This document shows, piece by piece, positions 1 to 9,884 of a DNA stretch of 64,000 nt (position 1 is the stretch's first letter; every line of letters starts with the position of its first letter). The notes beneath the pieces were generated by a model that was not told where the DNA came from, did no database searches, and saw only the letters and a list, made by a program, of their open reading frames with translations. The stretch covers positions 372,001 through 436,000 of the forward strand of contig CAWFGW010000028.1 of NCBI GenBank assembly GCA_963815495.1, written 5' to 3'. This stretch comes from CAWFGW01 sp963815495. Lineage in GTDB: Bacteria > Bacteroidota > Bacteroidia > Cytophagales > JAAEPT01. A program made the translations under genes and the position numbers.

Positions 1-2
1 AA

Positions 3-1112
3 GGGGCGGCTCAAGACACAACCAAAACAATTGTAGAAGACTTTAAGCCATCAATTAATGTAGGAGCTATTGTACATATGTTTGGTTCTTCACAACAGGG
101 CGGCTTCCTTTCTTCCACTTCTACTTCCAGTGAGTGGGGAACCGATTTTAAATTGTACCGAGCTAGGGTGCTAGTCGGAGGACAATTATCTAAAAATGGC
201 GCTTTCTTTTTTGAAACAGAGATACCTTCAATTATTGGTAATAACGGAGATGGTACAAAAGGAGTGTTTGTTTCCCCCATTGTATTAGACTGCCAATACG
301 AACATACCTACGCACCAGGTCACATGTTAGTAGCAGGGCAACAATTAGTTTCTCATAACCGAAATGGATTGCAAGGGGCTGCTAGCTTAATGGCCAATGA
401 CTTTACATTTTTCCAATACCCGTACAACTTGTTTGGTAACGCTAGTCCATTACAAGGTACTTTTGGACGGGATTTAGGGGTCAATGCTCGTGGTTTCTTC
501 TTGGATGATAAATTAGAATATCGTTTAGGGGTTTTCTCAGGACGATCGTTTGCAGGTGATGGAGCACCAAGGATTGTCGGTCGTGCTGCTTATAACTTCT
601 TAGATGCTGAAAAAGACTATTATTATGCAGGTACTAAAATTGGAAATGGTAAAACAGCTGCTTTAGCAGTGGGATTTGATGTGCAAGGTACCTATGTCAA
701 CTACGGAGCTGATTTTTTCTTAGATGTACCAGTAAGTGAAGGTGGTTCAATTACTTTAAACACTGCATTCTCATACATGGATGGTGGCGATGATCCAACC
801 GCTACAGCTTCATTTGCAGGGCTTATTCCAGAACAAACTACACAATTCCTAGAATTGGGTTACTATTTTAAAGGACCAAAATTACAACCTTGGATTCGCT
901 ATGAAAAACAAGCATTAGTGGGAGATGATGACGGTTTAGCTTCTCCAATGGTGTTTGGTGGTGGATTGAACTATTGGTTCAATGATTATGGAACTAACCT
1001 TCGTTTATCCTACACAACATGGAATAAAAAAACATATGATGCTGTAGAGGATGAAATAGTAAGCACTTCCTCAGGTCAAATCTGGATGCAACTACAGTTC
1101 TTTATATTCTAA
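3..1112 (+). CDS. Outer-membrane porin, 5' end cut off by the window
   Basis: The reading frame is open from base 3 with no stop, so the gene begins left of the window; 369 residues are visible. The protein alternates short polar and aromatic stretches typical of a 16-18 strand beta-barrel and ends in a run of aromatics with a terminal Phe (QFFIF), the usual C-terminal signature of outer-membrane barrels. It resembles the phosphate-selective porin O/P type. It lies 25 bp ahead of the nickel permease and urea transporter genes on the same strand, so it probably admits urea or small amides into the periplasm. That substrate is an inference from context. The signal peptide is not visible. Confidence 0.75.
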   Translation, partial: GAAQDTTKTIVEDFKPSINVGAIVHMFGSSQQGGFLSSTSTSSEWGTDFKLYRARVLVGGQLSKNGAFFFETEIPSIIGNNGDGTKGVFVSPIVLDCQYEHTYAPGHMLVAGQQLVSHNRNGLQGAASLMANDFTFFQYPYNLFGNASPLQGTFGRDLGVNARGFFLDDKLEYRLGVFSGRSFAGDGAPRIVGRAAYNFLDAEKDYYYAGTKIGNGKTAALAVGFDVQGTYVNYGADFFLDVPVSEGGSITLNTAFSYMDGGDDPTATASFAGLIPEQTTQFLELGYYFKGPKLQPWIRYEKQALVGDDDGLASPMVFGGGLNYWFNDYGTNLRLSYTTWNKKTYDAVEDEIVSTSSGQIWMQLQFFIF

Positions 1113-1137
1113 TTTTAACCTTAACTAGTCTACCAAT

Positions 1138-1722
1138 ATGCTTCAATTAATTACAGCGATGACTTTCCCTTTTATTCTCGGTGTTTCTCATTGTTTTGAA
1201 TCCGATCATTTGCTAGCCGTTGCTACACTGAATGATACAAACAATAGAAATGTAAAATCTCTTTTATTAAAAGGAGCTACTTGGGGTGTGGGACATTCAA
1301 TACCTGTGTTAATTTGCGGTTTGGTATACCTTTATTTAAAAGTATTTCTTCTTGAAGAGGTACCTATAAACCTGGAAGTCCCGGTGGGAAGTCTTCTGAT
1401 AGGAATGGGGATATATAGGTTGATTACCTATAATACAGCTCAGATAACGACTAATAAAAGCCATTATCTAACAGTAGGGATCATTCATGGACTTGCTGGT
1501 TCTGCAGGGATAGTACTTATTCACTTTACCAAGGAAACTAATCTTCTCTTCCAATCTATCTACCTCGTATTGTTTTCATTTGGGGCAATTATCGGGATGG
1601 GAGGAGTAAACGTAATCATCTCTAAAATTTCATCGGTCTTTGATCGAATCAAATTTTTACAACTAATAACACCAATTCTCTCCATTATTTATGGATGTAT
1701 AATGATTTACAACTATGTTTAA
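1138..1722 (+). CDS. ureH: UreH/NicO-type nickel permease-like membrane protein
   Basis: A 194-residue protein with about six hydrophobic helices. The first helix carries His18, Asp23 and His24 in the motif HCFESDH, matching the HxxxxDH metal-binding signature of the NiCoT/UreH family; a second Gly-His pair sits near residue 52. Family members import nickel across the inner membrane, and urease needs two nickel ions per active site. It sits between the porin and urtA on the same strand, which supports nickel supply for the downstream urease. Alternative: a member of the related TauE or HupE/UreJ families. Nickel specificity is inferred from family and context. Confidence 0.7.
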   Translation: MLQLITAMTFPFILGVSHCFESDHLLAVATLNDTNNRNVKSLLLKGATWGVGHSIPVLICGLVYLYLKVFLLEEVPINLEVPVGSLLIGMGIYRLITYNTAQITTNKSHYLTVGIIHGLAGSAGIVLIHFTKETNLLFQSIYLVLFSFGAIIGMGGVNVIISKISSVFDRIKFLQLITPILSIIYGCIMIYNYV

Positions 1723-1741
1723 ACCAATAAAATCAACAAAA

Positions 1742-3064
1742 ATGAAAAAGACATTTTACAAATTTCGAATTATACAACAGCTGGCATTTGCGTTAGCAGC
1801 AACCAGTATATTGTTTTCTTGTTCAACTGCTTCTACTGATACATCTACTACAGAGGGAGATTCTACTACAGTAGAAACAGCCAAAATCGGAATTTTACAT
1901 TCCTTAAGTGGAACCATGGCAATTTCAGAAGTTTCTTTGAAGGATGTAGTAGAAATGGCCGTAGAAGAAATTAATGAAAAAGGGGGCGTACTAGGTATGC
2001 CGATTGAAACGGTGGTAGTTGACCCTGCATCGGATTGGGATTTGTTTGCGGAAAAAGCTAAAGAACTCTTGATAGAAGAAAAGGTAGCGGCAGTGTTCGG
2101 TTGTTGGACTTCAGTATCAAGAAAGTCAGTGCTTCCTGTATTTGAAGAGCATAATGGTTTGCTTTTTTACCCTGTACAGTATGAAGGTGAAGAGTGTTCT
2201 AAAAACGTGATTTATACAGGCGCTACACCTAATCAACAGCTTATTCCTGCTGCAGAATATTTGATGAGTGAAGAAGGTGGAGCTTATGAGAAGTTTTATT
2301 TAATGGGAACGGATTACGTTTTCCCAAGAACAGCAAATAAAATTCTTAAGGCTTTCTTATTAGCGAAAGGGGTACCTGAAAAAAATATTATTGAAGAGTA
2401 TACTCCTTTTCATCATCAAGATTATCAAACGATAGTGTCTAAAATTAAAACTTTTGCAGCGGGTGGTAAAACATGTGTTTTAAGTACAATCAATGGTGAT
2501 TCTAATGTGCCTTTCTATAAAGAATTTGCTAACCAAGGTCTTTCAGCTGCGACTTGTCCAATTATGGCATTCTCTGTTGCGGAAGATGAATTAAGAGCAA
2601 TGGATACTGAATTTCTAGTAGGACACCTTGCAGCATGGAACTATTTTCAATCGGTATCAACACCTGAGAACGATAAATTTGTAGCAGATTTCAGAGCATT
2701 CTGCGAAAAAAATGGTTTACCAGGTGGTTCTGAGCGTGTAACAGATGATCCGATTTGCTGGGCATATACTGGGGTGTACTTGTGGAAGGCAGCTGTTGAA
2801 AAAGCAGGGTCGCTAGATGTAGACAAGGTAAGACCTGCCTTATATGGAGCTGAATTTAACTCTCCAGGAGGATTAGTGAAAATGGACCCTCGAAACCATC
2901 ACTTGGCTAAACCTGTAAAGATTGGCGAAATTAGAGCCGATGGTCAGTTTGATGTCATCTGGAAAACAGCTGGCTTAGTAGACCCTCAACCATGGTCAGA
3001 ATATACTTCTCCTAACAAAAGCTGTGATCACGTGGATCATGGTGGTACGTACACTGTTCAATAA
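1742..3064 (+). CDS. urtA: Urea ABC transporter substrate-binding lipoprotein UrtA
   Basis: A 440-residue periplasmic binding protein of the branched-chain amino acid/amide type (type I fold). The start at 1742 gives a lipoprotein signal peptide with lipobox ILFSC and acylated Cys27; an earlier in-frame ATG at 1715 would overlap ureH by 8 bp and add nine residues. The mature part opens with the hallmark IGILHSLSGTMAISE, and motifs such as DPASDWDLFAEKA and GCWTSVSRKSVLPVFE are typical of UrtA rather than of amino-acid binding proteins. It should capture urea and deliver it to UrtBC. A strong hairpin follows the stop codon and may let urtA be expressed above the membrane subunits. Confidence 0.95.
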   Translation: MKKTFYKFRIIQQLAFALAATSILFSCSTASTDTSTTEGDSTTVETAKIGILHSLSGTMAISEVSLKDVVEMAVEEINEKGGVLGMPIETVVVDPASDWDLFAEKAKELLIEEKVAAVFGCWTSVSRKSVLPVFEEHNGLLFYPVQYEGEECSKNVIYTGATPNQQLIPAAEYLMSEEGGAYEKFYLMGTDYVFPRTANKILKAFLLAKGVPEKNIIEEYTPFHHQDYQTIVSKIKTFAAGGKTCVLSTINGDSNVPFYKEFANQGLSAATCPIMAFSVAEDELRAMDTEFLVGHLAAWNYFQSVSTPENDKFVADFRAFCEKNGLPGGSERVTDDPICWAYTGVYLWKAAVEKAGSLDVDKVRPALYGAEFNSPGGLVKMDPRNHHLAKPVKIGEIRADGQFDVIWKTAGLVDPQPWSEYTSPNKSCDHVDHGGTYTVQ

Positions 3065-3100
3065 ATAGGTAGTATACTATTATTTCATATTGAATTTATT

Positions 3101-3136
3101 GAACCGGTTTAATCATCGGATGGATTAAGCCGGTTC
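3101..3136 (+). terminator. Intercistronic hairpin between urtA and urtB
   Basis: A 14-bp stem (GAACCGGTTTAATC at 3101-3114 against GATTAAGCCGGTTC at 3123-3136, one G-U pair) with an 8-base loop, followed by TTTA. It lies 36 bp after the urtA stop and 41 bp before urtB. It could act as a partial terminator or as an mRNA 3'-end stabiliser, giving more binding protein than permease. The stem is seen directly; the role is inferred. Confidence 0.6.
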
Positions 3137-3176
3137 TTTATACTCCTTTCTTTTACCTAAGTATTTAACAATTAGT

Positions 3177-4820
3177 ATGATGTTAAAAAAACACTATATA
3201 CTAGTCCTGGCAGCGCTTTGCCTAATTTTTCCCTCACTTGGTCAATCTCAAGAAGTGATCAATCAGTTGCTATCTGGTAACGATAGCTTGAAATCACAAG
3301 CGCTGAGTGGTTTAATTCAAAAAAAGAAGATTAAAACTTTTCCCTTAATCAGCGCAATCAATGATAAAAAATTGTTTGAATATGAAGGAAAACTAATAAC
3401 CACGGGAGAAAAAATTGATCTCTCTGAAGGGTATGGTTATACCTTAATTCAATTATATCCTGAGATCATTACTTTGGTGGATGATAAAGGGAATGACGTG
3501 GTCAAAAATACGTCTGATTTAAACGAGATTGAATTTTCTAGATTAGAAAGGTTGCTCATAATTCCTGTTTTACCCTATATCAACTTAGCTAGCATAGATT
3601 TAGAAAAAAGGAAGTTGGCATTCGTTCAATTCCAACAAAAAGGCACTCCAAAAGACCTCGAAATATTAACAGAAGCTAAAAACGAAGAGAAAGATGAATT
3701 CATGCTTCGAATTGCTATTGAAACAATTTTAGCCATTGAGTTGAATCAAGCAAAAAATGAAGAAAAAGCAAAAGAATTTGTCGTAGCCCTAGTAGAAAAT
3801 AAAGGCGACAATACAGCATATATACTAGGAGAGTACCTTAAAACAGTGCCTAATGATACTGAATTATATAGTTACGTGCTTGCAGAACTGGAAGCGCTTA
3901 AAAGTAGGGCTAATACTTTAAGTGTTGTTCAAAATCTTTTTAGTGGATTAAGTTTAGGTAGTATTCTCATTATGATAGCGTTAGGGTTATCAATTATCTA
4001 TGGTTTAGCTGGGGTTATTAACATGGCGCATGGGGAGTTTATGATGATAGGTGCCTACACGGCTTTCTGCGTTCAACAAGCATTTGAAAGTGTATCAGCT
4101 GGTTCAGCAGGAAACTTATCTTTTGTACTATCCTTGCCCTTGTCTTTTTTAATAGCAGGAATATTTGGATTAATTATTGAAAAACTTATCCTCAGAAAAT
4201 TATACAACCGTCCTCTAGAAAGTTTATTGGCTACTTGGGGTATTAGTTTGGTTTTTATTCAGTTTGCCAGAACAATTTTTGGTGATTTAACTTCAGTAAG
4301 TACACCAAGTTTTTTATCAGGTGGTTGGGAAATAGTTCCTCAATTAATACTTCCATACAACCGACTTTTTATTATTCTGGTAACTGTTTTAATGGTATGC
4401 TCCATTTATTATTTCCTCTATAGAAGTAAAAATGGTTTGCGAATCCGATCAGTTACCCAAAACCGTAGTATGAGCGCTTGTTTGGGTATTTCTACTCAAA
4501 AAATTGATGCATTAACCTTTTTCATCGGTTCGGGTATAGCGGGTATCGCAGGTTGCTGTATCACCTTAATAGGTAATGTGGTACCCGATATGGGACAAAC
4601 CTATGTTGTCGATTCTTTTCTAGTCGTGGTTACGGGTGGGGTTGGCAACCTCTTTGGCTCTGTAGTCGCAGGATTAGGTATTGGTCAATTGACTAAACTA
4701 TTAGAACCTGTATTTCAAGCCGTATATGGTAAGGTAATCATCTTGGTAATTATCATTCTCTTTCTACAATTCAAACCACGAGGCTTATTTCCTGCTAAAG
4801 GGAGAATAGCAGAAGATTAA
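3177..4820 (+). CDS. urtB: Urea ABC transporter permease UrtB
   Basis: A 547-residue inner-membrane permease of the LivH type. Residues 1-22 form a signal-like hydrophobic segment, about 25-240 are a soluble helical region, and about 255-540 hold around eight membrane helices with the family motif GVINMAHGEFMMIGAYTA. The long N-terminal soluble region is a known feature of UrtB compared with LivH. Two adjacent ATG codons (3177 and 3180) could serve as start. The stop codon directly abuts the urtC start, indicating tight co-expression. Confidence 0.93.
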   Translation: MMLKKHYILVLAALCLIFPSLGQSQEVINQLLSGNDSLKSQALSGLIQKKKIKTFPLISAINDKKLFEYEGKLITTGEKIDLSEGYGYTLIQLYPEIITLVDDKGNDVVKNTSDLNEIEFSRLERLLIIPVLPYINLASIDLEKRKLAFVQFQQKGTPKDLEILTEAKNEEKDEFMLRIAIETILAIELNQAKNEEKAKEFVVALVENKGDNTAYILGEYLKTVPNDTELYSYVLAELEALKSRANTLSVVQNLFSGLSLGSILIMIALGLSIIYGLAGVINMAHGEFMMIGAYTAFCVQQAFESVSAGSAGNLSFVLSLPLSFLIAGIFGLIIEKLILRKLYNRPLESLLATWGISLVFIQFARTIFGDLTSVSTPSFLSGGWEIVPQLILPYNRLFIILVTVLMVCSIYYFLYRSKNGLRIRSVTQNRSMSACLGISTQKIDALTFFIGSGIAGIAGCCITLIGNVVPDMGQTYVVDSFLVVVTGGVGNLFGSVVAGLGIGQLTKLLEPVFQAVYGKVIILVIIILFLQFKPRGLFPAKGRIAED

Positions 4821-5936
4821 ATGAATGTCAATCCTATTAATAAGACCATGAACATTAAACAAACATTCTCTAAATCATACGATTACGTGCTGTTTTTAGC
4901 GCTCTTTTTGGTAATAGTTCCACTTGGCTATGCGCTGGATTTAATATCTATCAACACTGTTTCGTTATGGGGACGCTATTTCTGCTTCGCTATCGCAGCA
5001 ATTGGGGTTGATATGCTATGGGGTTATACAGGCATACTCTGTTTATGTCAGGCTTTCTTCTTTTGTGTAGGTGGATATGGAATAGCAATGCACATGTTGC
5101 TCGTTAATTCTGGAACAGGTAATTATGGTGCTAAGATTCCTGATTTTATGATTTGGAATCAGGTGGAATCATTACCCTTCTTTTGGGAACCCTTTCATAC
5201 ATTCCCCGTTACCTTTATTGCCACCCTCTTAATTCCAGCACTTTTTGCAGGTATATTTGGATACTTCATTTTTAGAAGTCGTTTAAAGGGCGTCTATTTT
5301 GCAATTATTACTCAGGCATTAGCACTAGCTATGTGGTTGCTATTTTTGAGAAACGAAACCATGTTAGGTGGTACCAATGGGTTAACAGATTTCAAAACCA
5401 TTTTGGGCTTTGACCTCACTTCCTCTAGCACGAAGCTATCGTTGTATTTTGTCTCGTGTTTAGTATTAATTCTCATCTATCTTTTCACCAAAAAATTGGT
5501 GAATTCAAAGTTCGGAAAGGTGTTAGTTGCGATAAGAGACAGTGAATCACGGATCAGATACACGACCTATCAGGTTCAAGATTACAAATTGACCGTTTTT
5601 GTGTTAGCAGCGGTTATAGCAGCGATTGGAGGGATGCTTTATGTGCCACAAACGGGTATTATTACGCCTGGAAGAATGGAAGTTAAAGCATCTATCGAGA
5701 TGATTGTTTGGGTTGCCCTGGGAGGGAGGGGGAAGCTGAAGGGGGCCATTCTTGGCACCTTGTTGGTTAACTTTATGTACAGCATTTTCACCTCTCTCTA
5801 TCCTGGGTCCTGGCTTTATATCCTCGGTTTCTTATTCATTTTCACAGTTTTATACTTCAATGAAGGGTTAATTGGATTTCCAAAATTATGGGATAGGGTA
5901 TCCAGTGAGTACAGAAAAATCTATATAGAAAAATGA
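4821..5936 (+). CDS. urtC: Urea ABC transporter permease UrtC
   Basis: A 371-residue LivM-type permease and partner of UrtB in the membrane channel. About nine hydrophobic helices are visible, with family motifs such as WGYTGILCLCQAFFFCVGGY and LGGRGKLKGAILGTLLVN. The first ATG follows urtB without a gap; a second in-frame ATG at 4848 (MNIKQTF) is an alternative start. The 3' end overlaps urtD by 4 bp (ATGA), which implies translational coupling. Confidence 0.93.
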   Translation: MNVNPINKTMNIKQTFSKSYDYVLFLALFLVIVPLGYALDLISINTVSLWGRYFCFAIAAIGVDMLWGYTGILCLCQAFFFCVGGYGIAMHMLLVNSGTGNYGAKIPDFMIWNQVESLPFFWEPFHTFPVTFIATLLIPALFAGIFGYFIFRSRLKGVYFAIITQALALAMWLLFLRNETMLGGTNGLTDFKTILGFDLTSSSTKLSLYFVSCLVLILIYLFTKKLVNSKFGKVLVAIRDSESRIRYTTYQVQDYKLTVFVLAAVIAAIGGMLYVPQTGIITPGRMEVKASIEMIVWVALGGRGKLKGAILGTLLVNFMYSIFTSLYPGSWLYILGFLFIFTVLYFNEGLIGFPKLWDRVSSEYRKIYIEK

Positions 5937-6679
5937 GCGAATTACTAGCTGTTAAAAACTTAAAAGTGGCTTTTGGGGGCGTTCAAGCACTTGATCTTGA
6001 TGCCTTTTCAATCAGGCAAAATGAGCTGCGCGTGATTATCGGACCCAATGGTGCAGGTAAATCTACTTTCATGGATATCCTTTGTGGTAAAACAAAAGCA
6101 GATGAAGGTGAAGTCATCTTTGATGGAACATCCATTTTGGGCAAACAGGAAGTGGTGATTTCTGAATTGGGGATAGGAAGGAAATTCCAAAAACCATCGG
6201 TGTTTTTCAGTCTATCTGTATATGATAATATGCTTTTGGCTTATCGAATGCCAAAAGGAATTTGGAGTTCTCTTTTATTTAAAAATAATTCGGAGATAGA
6301 TGACCGTATCCATGAAGTCGCTAAGCAAGTTGGGTTAGAAGAAGAGCTAAGTAATATAGCTGGTGATCTTTCTCATGGGCAAAAACAATGGCTTGAAATT
6401 GCTATTGTAGTGCTTCAAAAACCAAAATTAATGTTGATAGATGAACCTGCTGCTGGCATGTCAGACAGTGAAACAGCTAAAACAGGTGAACTAATTCTAA
6501 GTTTAATGGAAAACCATTCCATAATAGTTATTGAGCACGACATGCATTTTGTGAAGCAAATTGCAGTAGACAAAGTGAGTGTTTTAGTCAGTGGTCAACT
6601 ACTCACAGAAGGCAGTTTTGATGCGGTTCGAAATGATCCTGCGGTAATTGAAAGTTATTTAGGGACTGGAGTAAAATAG
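5933..6679 (+). CDS. urtD: Urea ABC transporter ATPase UrtD
   Basis: A 248-residue ABC ATPase of the LivG type. Walker A GPNGAGKS is at residues 37-44, the signature loop is LSHGQKQWLEIA, Walker B is LMLIDEPAAG, and the switch His lies in IVIEHDMHFV. LSHGQ in place of the classical LSGGQ is usual for UrtD/LivG proteins. It overlaps urtC by 4 bp and is 20 bp from the likely urtE start. It should energise urea import as a heterodimer with UrtE. Confidence 0.94.
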   Translation: MSELLAVKNLKVAFGGVQALDLDAFSIRQNELRVIIGPNGAGKSTFMDILCGKTKADEGEVIFDGTSILGKQEVVISELGIGRKFQKPSVFFSLSVYDNMLLAYRMPKGIWSSLLFKNNSEIDDRIHEVAKQVGLEEELSNIAGDLSHGQKQWLEIAIVVLQKPKLMLIDEPAAGMSDSETAKTGELILSLMENHSIIVIEHDMHFVKQIAVDKVSVLVSGQLLTEGSFDAVRNDPAVIESYLGTGVK

Positions 6680-6699
6680 CGTTTAAAATTTTGAATAAT

Positions 6700-7404
6700 A
6701 TGAGTGAATTTATTCTGGAATCGAATGCTGTAGAGTCAGCTTATGGTCAAAGCCAAATTCTTTGGGGTGTTGATTTAAAAGTTAAAGAAGGATCTATAAC
6801 TACCATAATGGGTAGGAATGGGGTGGGTAAAACAACTTTTCTTAAGACTATAATTGGACTTTTAAAAACGGAGGCAGGTGACTTGATTTATCAAGGAGAA
6901 AAAATCAACCGACTTCCTCCCTATAAAAGAGCAAAGATGGGCATTGGTTATGTGCCTCAGGGTCGCGAGATTATTCCTAAACTCACCGTATATGAAAACA
7001 TACAATTGGGCTTAGAAAGTACTACGGAAAAAACCATTCCTGAAGAAGAAATCTATGATTTGTTTCCCATTTTAAAGGATTTTAGAAAACGATTGGGTGG
7101 AAACCTTAGTGGTGGACAGCAACAACAGCTAGCCATTGCAAGAGCAATTACGGGTCGACCAAAACTACTTTTACTGGATGAACCTACTGAAGGAATCCAA
7201 CCCTCCATCAGTCAGGAGATTGCTCAGATTTTGTTAAGACTAAAGAAAGAGAAAAATCTATCCATTTTACTGGTCGAACAAAAAATTGATTTTGCTAAAG
7301 CCATTACCGATTACTATTACTTTTTTAACCGAGGGAAAGTAGTCGAGTCGTCTGATGCTTCGCAAATCACAGTTGATGAAATTAATAAATTTAACTCCAT
7401 TTAA
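6700..7404 (+). CDS. urtE: Urea ABC transporter ATPase UrtE
   Basis: A 234-residue ABC ATPase of the LivF type. Walker A GRNGVGKTT is at residues 38-46, the signature is LSGGQQQQLAIARA, Walker B is LLLLDEPTEG, and the H-loop position carries Gln (LLVEQKIDF), as is normal for LivF/UrtE. The ATG at 6700 is preferred; an in-frame TTG nine bases earlier is possible. It ends 3 bp before the urease structural gene, so transport and hydrolysis genes look like one transcription unit. Confidence 0.94.
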   Translation: MSEFILESNAVESAYGQSQILWGVDLKVKEGSITTIMGRNGVGKTTFLKTIIGLLKTEAGDLIYQGEKINRLPPYKRAKMGIGYVPQGREIIPKLTVYENIQLGLESTTEKTIPEEEIYDLFPILKDFRKRLGGNLSGGQQQQLAIARAITGRPKLLLLDEPTEGIQPSISQEIAQILLRLKKEKNLSILLVEQKIDFAKAITDYYYFFNRGKVVESSDASQITVDEINKFNSI

Positions 7405-7407
7405 ACC

Positions 7408-8157
7408 ATGCGACTTACTCCGAAAGATATTGACAAACTATTGTTGCATCAAGCGGGCTTTGTGGCACAAAAACGCTACGCCAGAGGGCTTAAATTAAAC
7501 TATCCAGAGTCTATTGCTTTGATTAGCACACAGCTGTTAGAGTTTATCCGGGAAGGATATTCGGTAGCCAAATTGATGAACCTGGGGAAACAAATTTTAT
7601 CGGTCAATGATGTGATTCCGGGTGTTGAAACCATGATTTATGATGTGCAAATTGAAGGTACTTTTCCTGATGGAACAAAACTCGTCACCGTTCACCACCC
7701 AATTTGCAATGATGTTTTAGATAATAATTTAGCCTTGTATGGATCTGGTTTACAGAAATCGGGTGAAAAAATTGAAGTGAATAATTTATCGAATCCAACA
7801 CCTGGAAAAACAATATTAGGAAAGGATTCAATTGAATTAAATACGGGCAGGTTGTCACTGACCATGACTGTAAGCAATAATGGCGATCGTCCTGTTCAGG
7901 TAGGATCACATTATCCCTTTGCAGAGACCAATAAAGCGTTAGTTTTTGACCGCTCCGCTGCATTAAATTATCGCTTGGATATTCCTGCTGGCACAGCTGT
8001 CCGATTTGAGCCAGGAGAACAAAAAGAAGTTCGTTTGGTGGAAATTTCCGGGGAACAGAAAATTTTTGGTGGCAACAACCTCATTAATGGTGTAGTGGAT
8101 GAGAACACCACACCTCAGATTTTGGCTACCATGAAAGCAAATGACTACATAAAATAA
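7408..8157 (+). CDS. ureAB: Urease gamma-beta fusion subunit
   Basis: A 249-residue protein that joins the two small urease subunits. Residues 1-100 are the gamma domain ([37 protein letters not shown]) and about 120-245 the beta domain ([40 protein letters not shown]). The linker is about 25 residues. A fused small subunit of this kind is known from Helicobacter; most bacteria use separate UreA and UreB. It forms the structural shell around the UreC active site. It begins 3 bp after urtE and is 7 bp from ureC. Confidence 0.95.
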   Translation: MRLTPKDIDKLLLHQAGFVAQKRYARGLKLNYPESIALISTQLLEFIREGYSVAKLMNLGKQILSVNDVIPGVETMIYDVQIEGTFPDGTKLVTVHHPICNDVLDNNLALYGSGLQKSGEKIEVNNLSNPTPGKTILGKDSIELNTGRLSLTMTVSNNGDRPVQVGSHYPFAETNKALVFDRSAALNYRLDIPAGTAVRFEPGEQKEVRLVEISGEQKIFGGNNLINGVVDENTTPQILATMKANDYIK

Positions 8158-8164
8158 GAAATCC

Positions 8165-9877
8165 ATGAGTCTAAAAATACAACGTGACGCTTATGCTGAT
8201 ATGTATGGAATCACCACGGGAGATAAACTGACCCTTGGCGATACTAATTTGATTATTGAAGTCGAAAAGGACTTTACGGTATATGGTGAAGAATGCAAGT
8301 TTGGTGGCGGAAAAGTACTTCGTGATGGCATGGGGCAAGCTTCGGGTTTAGGAAGAGCCGACTGTTTGGATTTAATTATCACCAATGCGTTAATTCTGGA
8401 CTACACGGGGATTTATAAAGCGGATATCGGCATTAAAGATGGTCGCATTAAAGCGATTGGTAAAGGCGGTAATCCACACATCATGCCCAAAGTACACCCT
8501 GACATGATTGTGGGTGCTTCAACCGAGGTTATTGCAGGTGAGGGGATGATTGTAACCGCGGCAGGTATTGATAATCACATCCATTATATCTGCCCACAGC
8601 AAATCAATGAAGCTTTAGTCTCTGGTATTACAACGTTTGTAGGTGGTGGAACAGGTCCTGCAACGGGAACCAATGCTACCACTTGTACGCCTGGCGCATT
8701 TCACATTGAAATGATGTTAAAAGCTACTGATGCCTATCCCATGAATTTTGGTTTTTTAGGGAAAGGTAATTCTTCACATCCTTTAGCCTTAGAAGAACAA
8801 ATAAAGGCAGGTGCATTAGGATTGAAATTACATGAGGACTGGGGTTCAACACCAGCAGCAATCGATACCTGTTTAAGTGTTGCGGATAAGTATGATGTAC
8901 AAGTGTGTATTCATACCGACACCCTAAACGAAAGTGGTTTTGTGGAAATTACCAAAGCTGCATTAAAGGGAAGAACCATTCATACCTACCATACGGAAGG
9001 TGCCGGAGGTGGACATGCCCCAGACATCATCACCCTTTGTGGGGAGAAAAATGTGTTGCCTTCATCAACGAATCCCACCAGGCCTTACACCATTAATACG
9101 ATTGATGAACATTTAGACATGTTGATGGTCTGTCACCATCTCGATAAAAATATTCCTGAAGATGTCGCTTTTGCTGAGAGTAGAATTCGAGGAGAAACCA
9201 TAGCTGCCGAAGATATTTTGCATGACATGGGTGCATTGTCCATGATTTCTTCTGATTCACAAGCAATGGGTAGAGTTGGGGAAGTCATTTGCAGAACGTG
9301 GCAGACAGCTCATAAAATGAAGCTGCAACGCGGTCCGCTCCCTGAAGATGAAAACAACAATAACGACAACTTCCGTGTCAAGCGATACCTTTCCAAATAC
9401 ACCATCAATTCAGCTAAAGCGCATGGTTTTAGTCATGAAATCGGTTCTGTAGAAGTGGGGAAACTAGCTGATTTAGTGCTTTGGAAACCGAAGTTTTTTG
9501 GCGCAAGAGCGGAAATAATTCTCAAAGGCGGAATCATCGTTCAAGCGCAAATGGGAGATGCCAATGCATCCATTCCTACACCACAACCCTTTTATTCAAG
9601 ACCCATGTTTGGGGCTATGGGCAAAGCTGTAGGTGGATGTTCTAAAGTGTTTGTTTCTAAAGTGTCAATGGAGCAAGTGAAGTCGTATGGATTGAGCAAA
9701 GAAGCCGTAGCGGTAGTGAATTGCAGGGAGGTCAGTAAAGCAGATATGCACTTCAATGATTATACACCAAACATTACCGTGGACTCCCAAAAATATCATG
9801 TAGAAGCAGAGGGCAAGCACCTCACCTGTGAACCGGTGGACAAGGTACCCTTAGCACAACTCTATAATCTCTTTTAA
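8165..9877 (+). CDS. ureC: Urease alpha subunit UreC
   Basis: A 570-residue full-length catalytic subunit, which hydrolyses urea to ammonia and carbamate. Active-site residues are present: His138 and His140 (DNHIH) and carbamylated Lys221 (GLKLHEDWG) for nickel binding, and the flap region around His324-His325 (MVCHHLD). The N-terminal metallo-dependent hydrolase start ([15 protein letters not shown]) and C-terminal motifs are intact, so the enzyme looks active. It should be cytoplasmic. It lies in the operon 7 bp after ureAB and 7 bp before ureF. Confidence 0.98.
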   Translation: MSLKIQRDAYADMYGITTGDKLTLGDTNLIIEVEKDFTVYGEECKFGGGKVLRDGMGQASGLGRADCLDLIITNALILDYTGIYKADIGIKDGRIKAIGKGGNPHIMPKVHPDMIVGASTEVIAGEGMIVTAAGIDNHIHYICPQQINEALVSGITTFVGGGTGPATGTNATTCTPGAFHIEMMLKATDAYPMNFGFLGKGNSSHPLALEEQIKAGALGLKLHEDWGSTPAAIDTCLSVADKYDVQVCIHTDTLNESGFVEITKAALKGRTIHTYHTEGAGGGHAPDIITLCGEKNVLPSSTNPTRPYTINTIDEHLDMLMVCHHLDKNIPEDVAFAESRIRGETIAAEDILHDMGALSMISSDSQAMGRVGEVICRTWQTAHKMKLQRGPLPEDENNNNDNFRVKRYLSKYTINSAKAHGFSHEIGSVEVGKLADLVLWKPKFFGARAEIILKGGIIVQAQMGDANASIPTPQPFYSRPMFGAMGKAVGGCSKVFVSKVSMEQVKSYGLSKEAVAVVNCREVSKADMHFNDYTPNITVDSQKYHVEAEGKHLTCEPVDKVPLAQLYNLF

Positions 9878-9884
9878 TAGTTTA

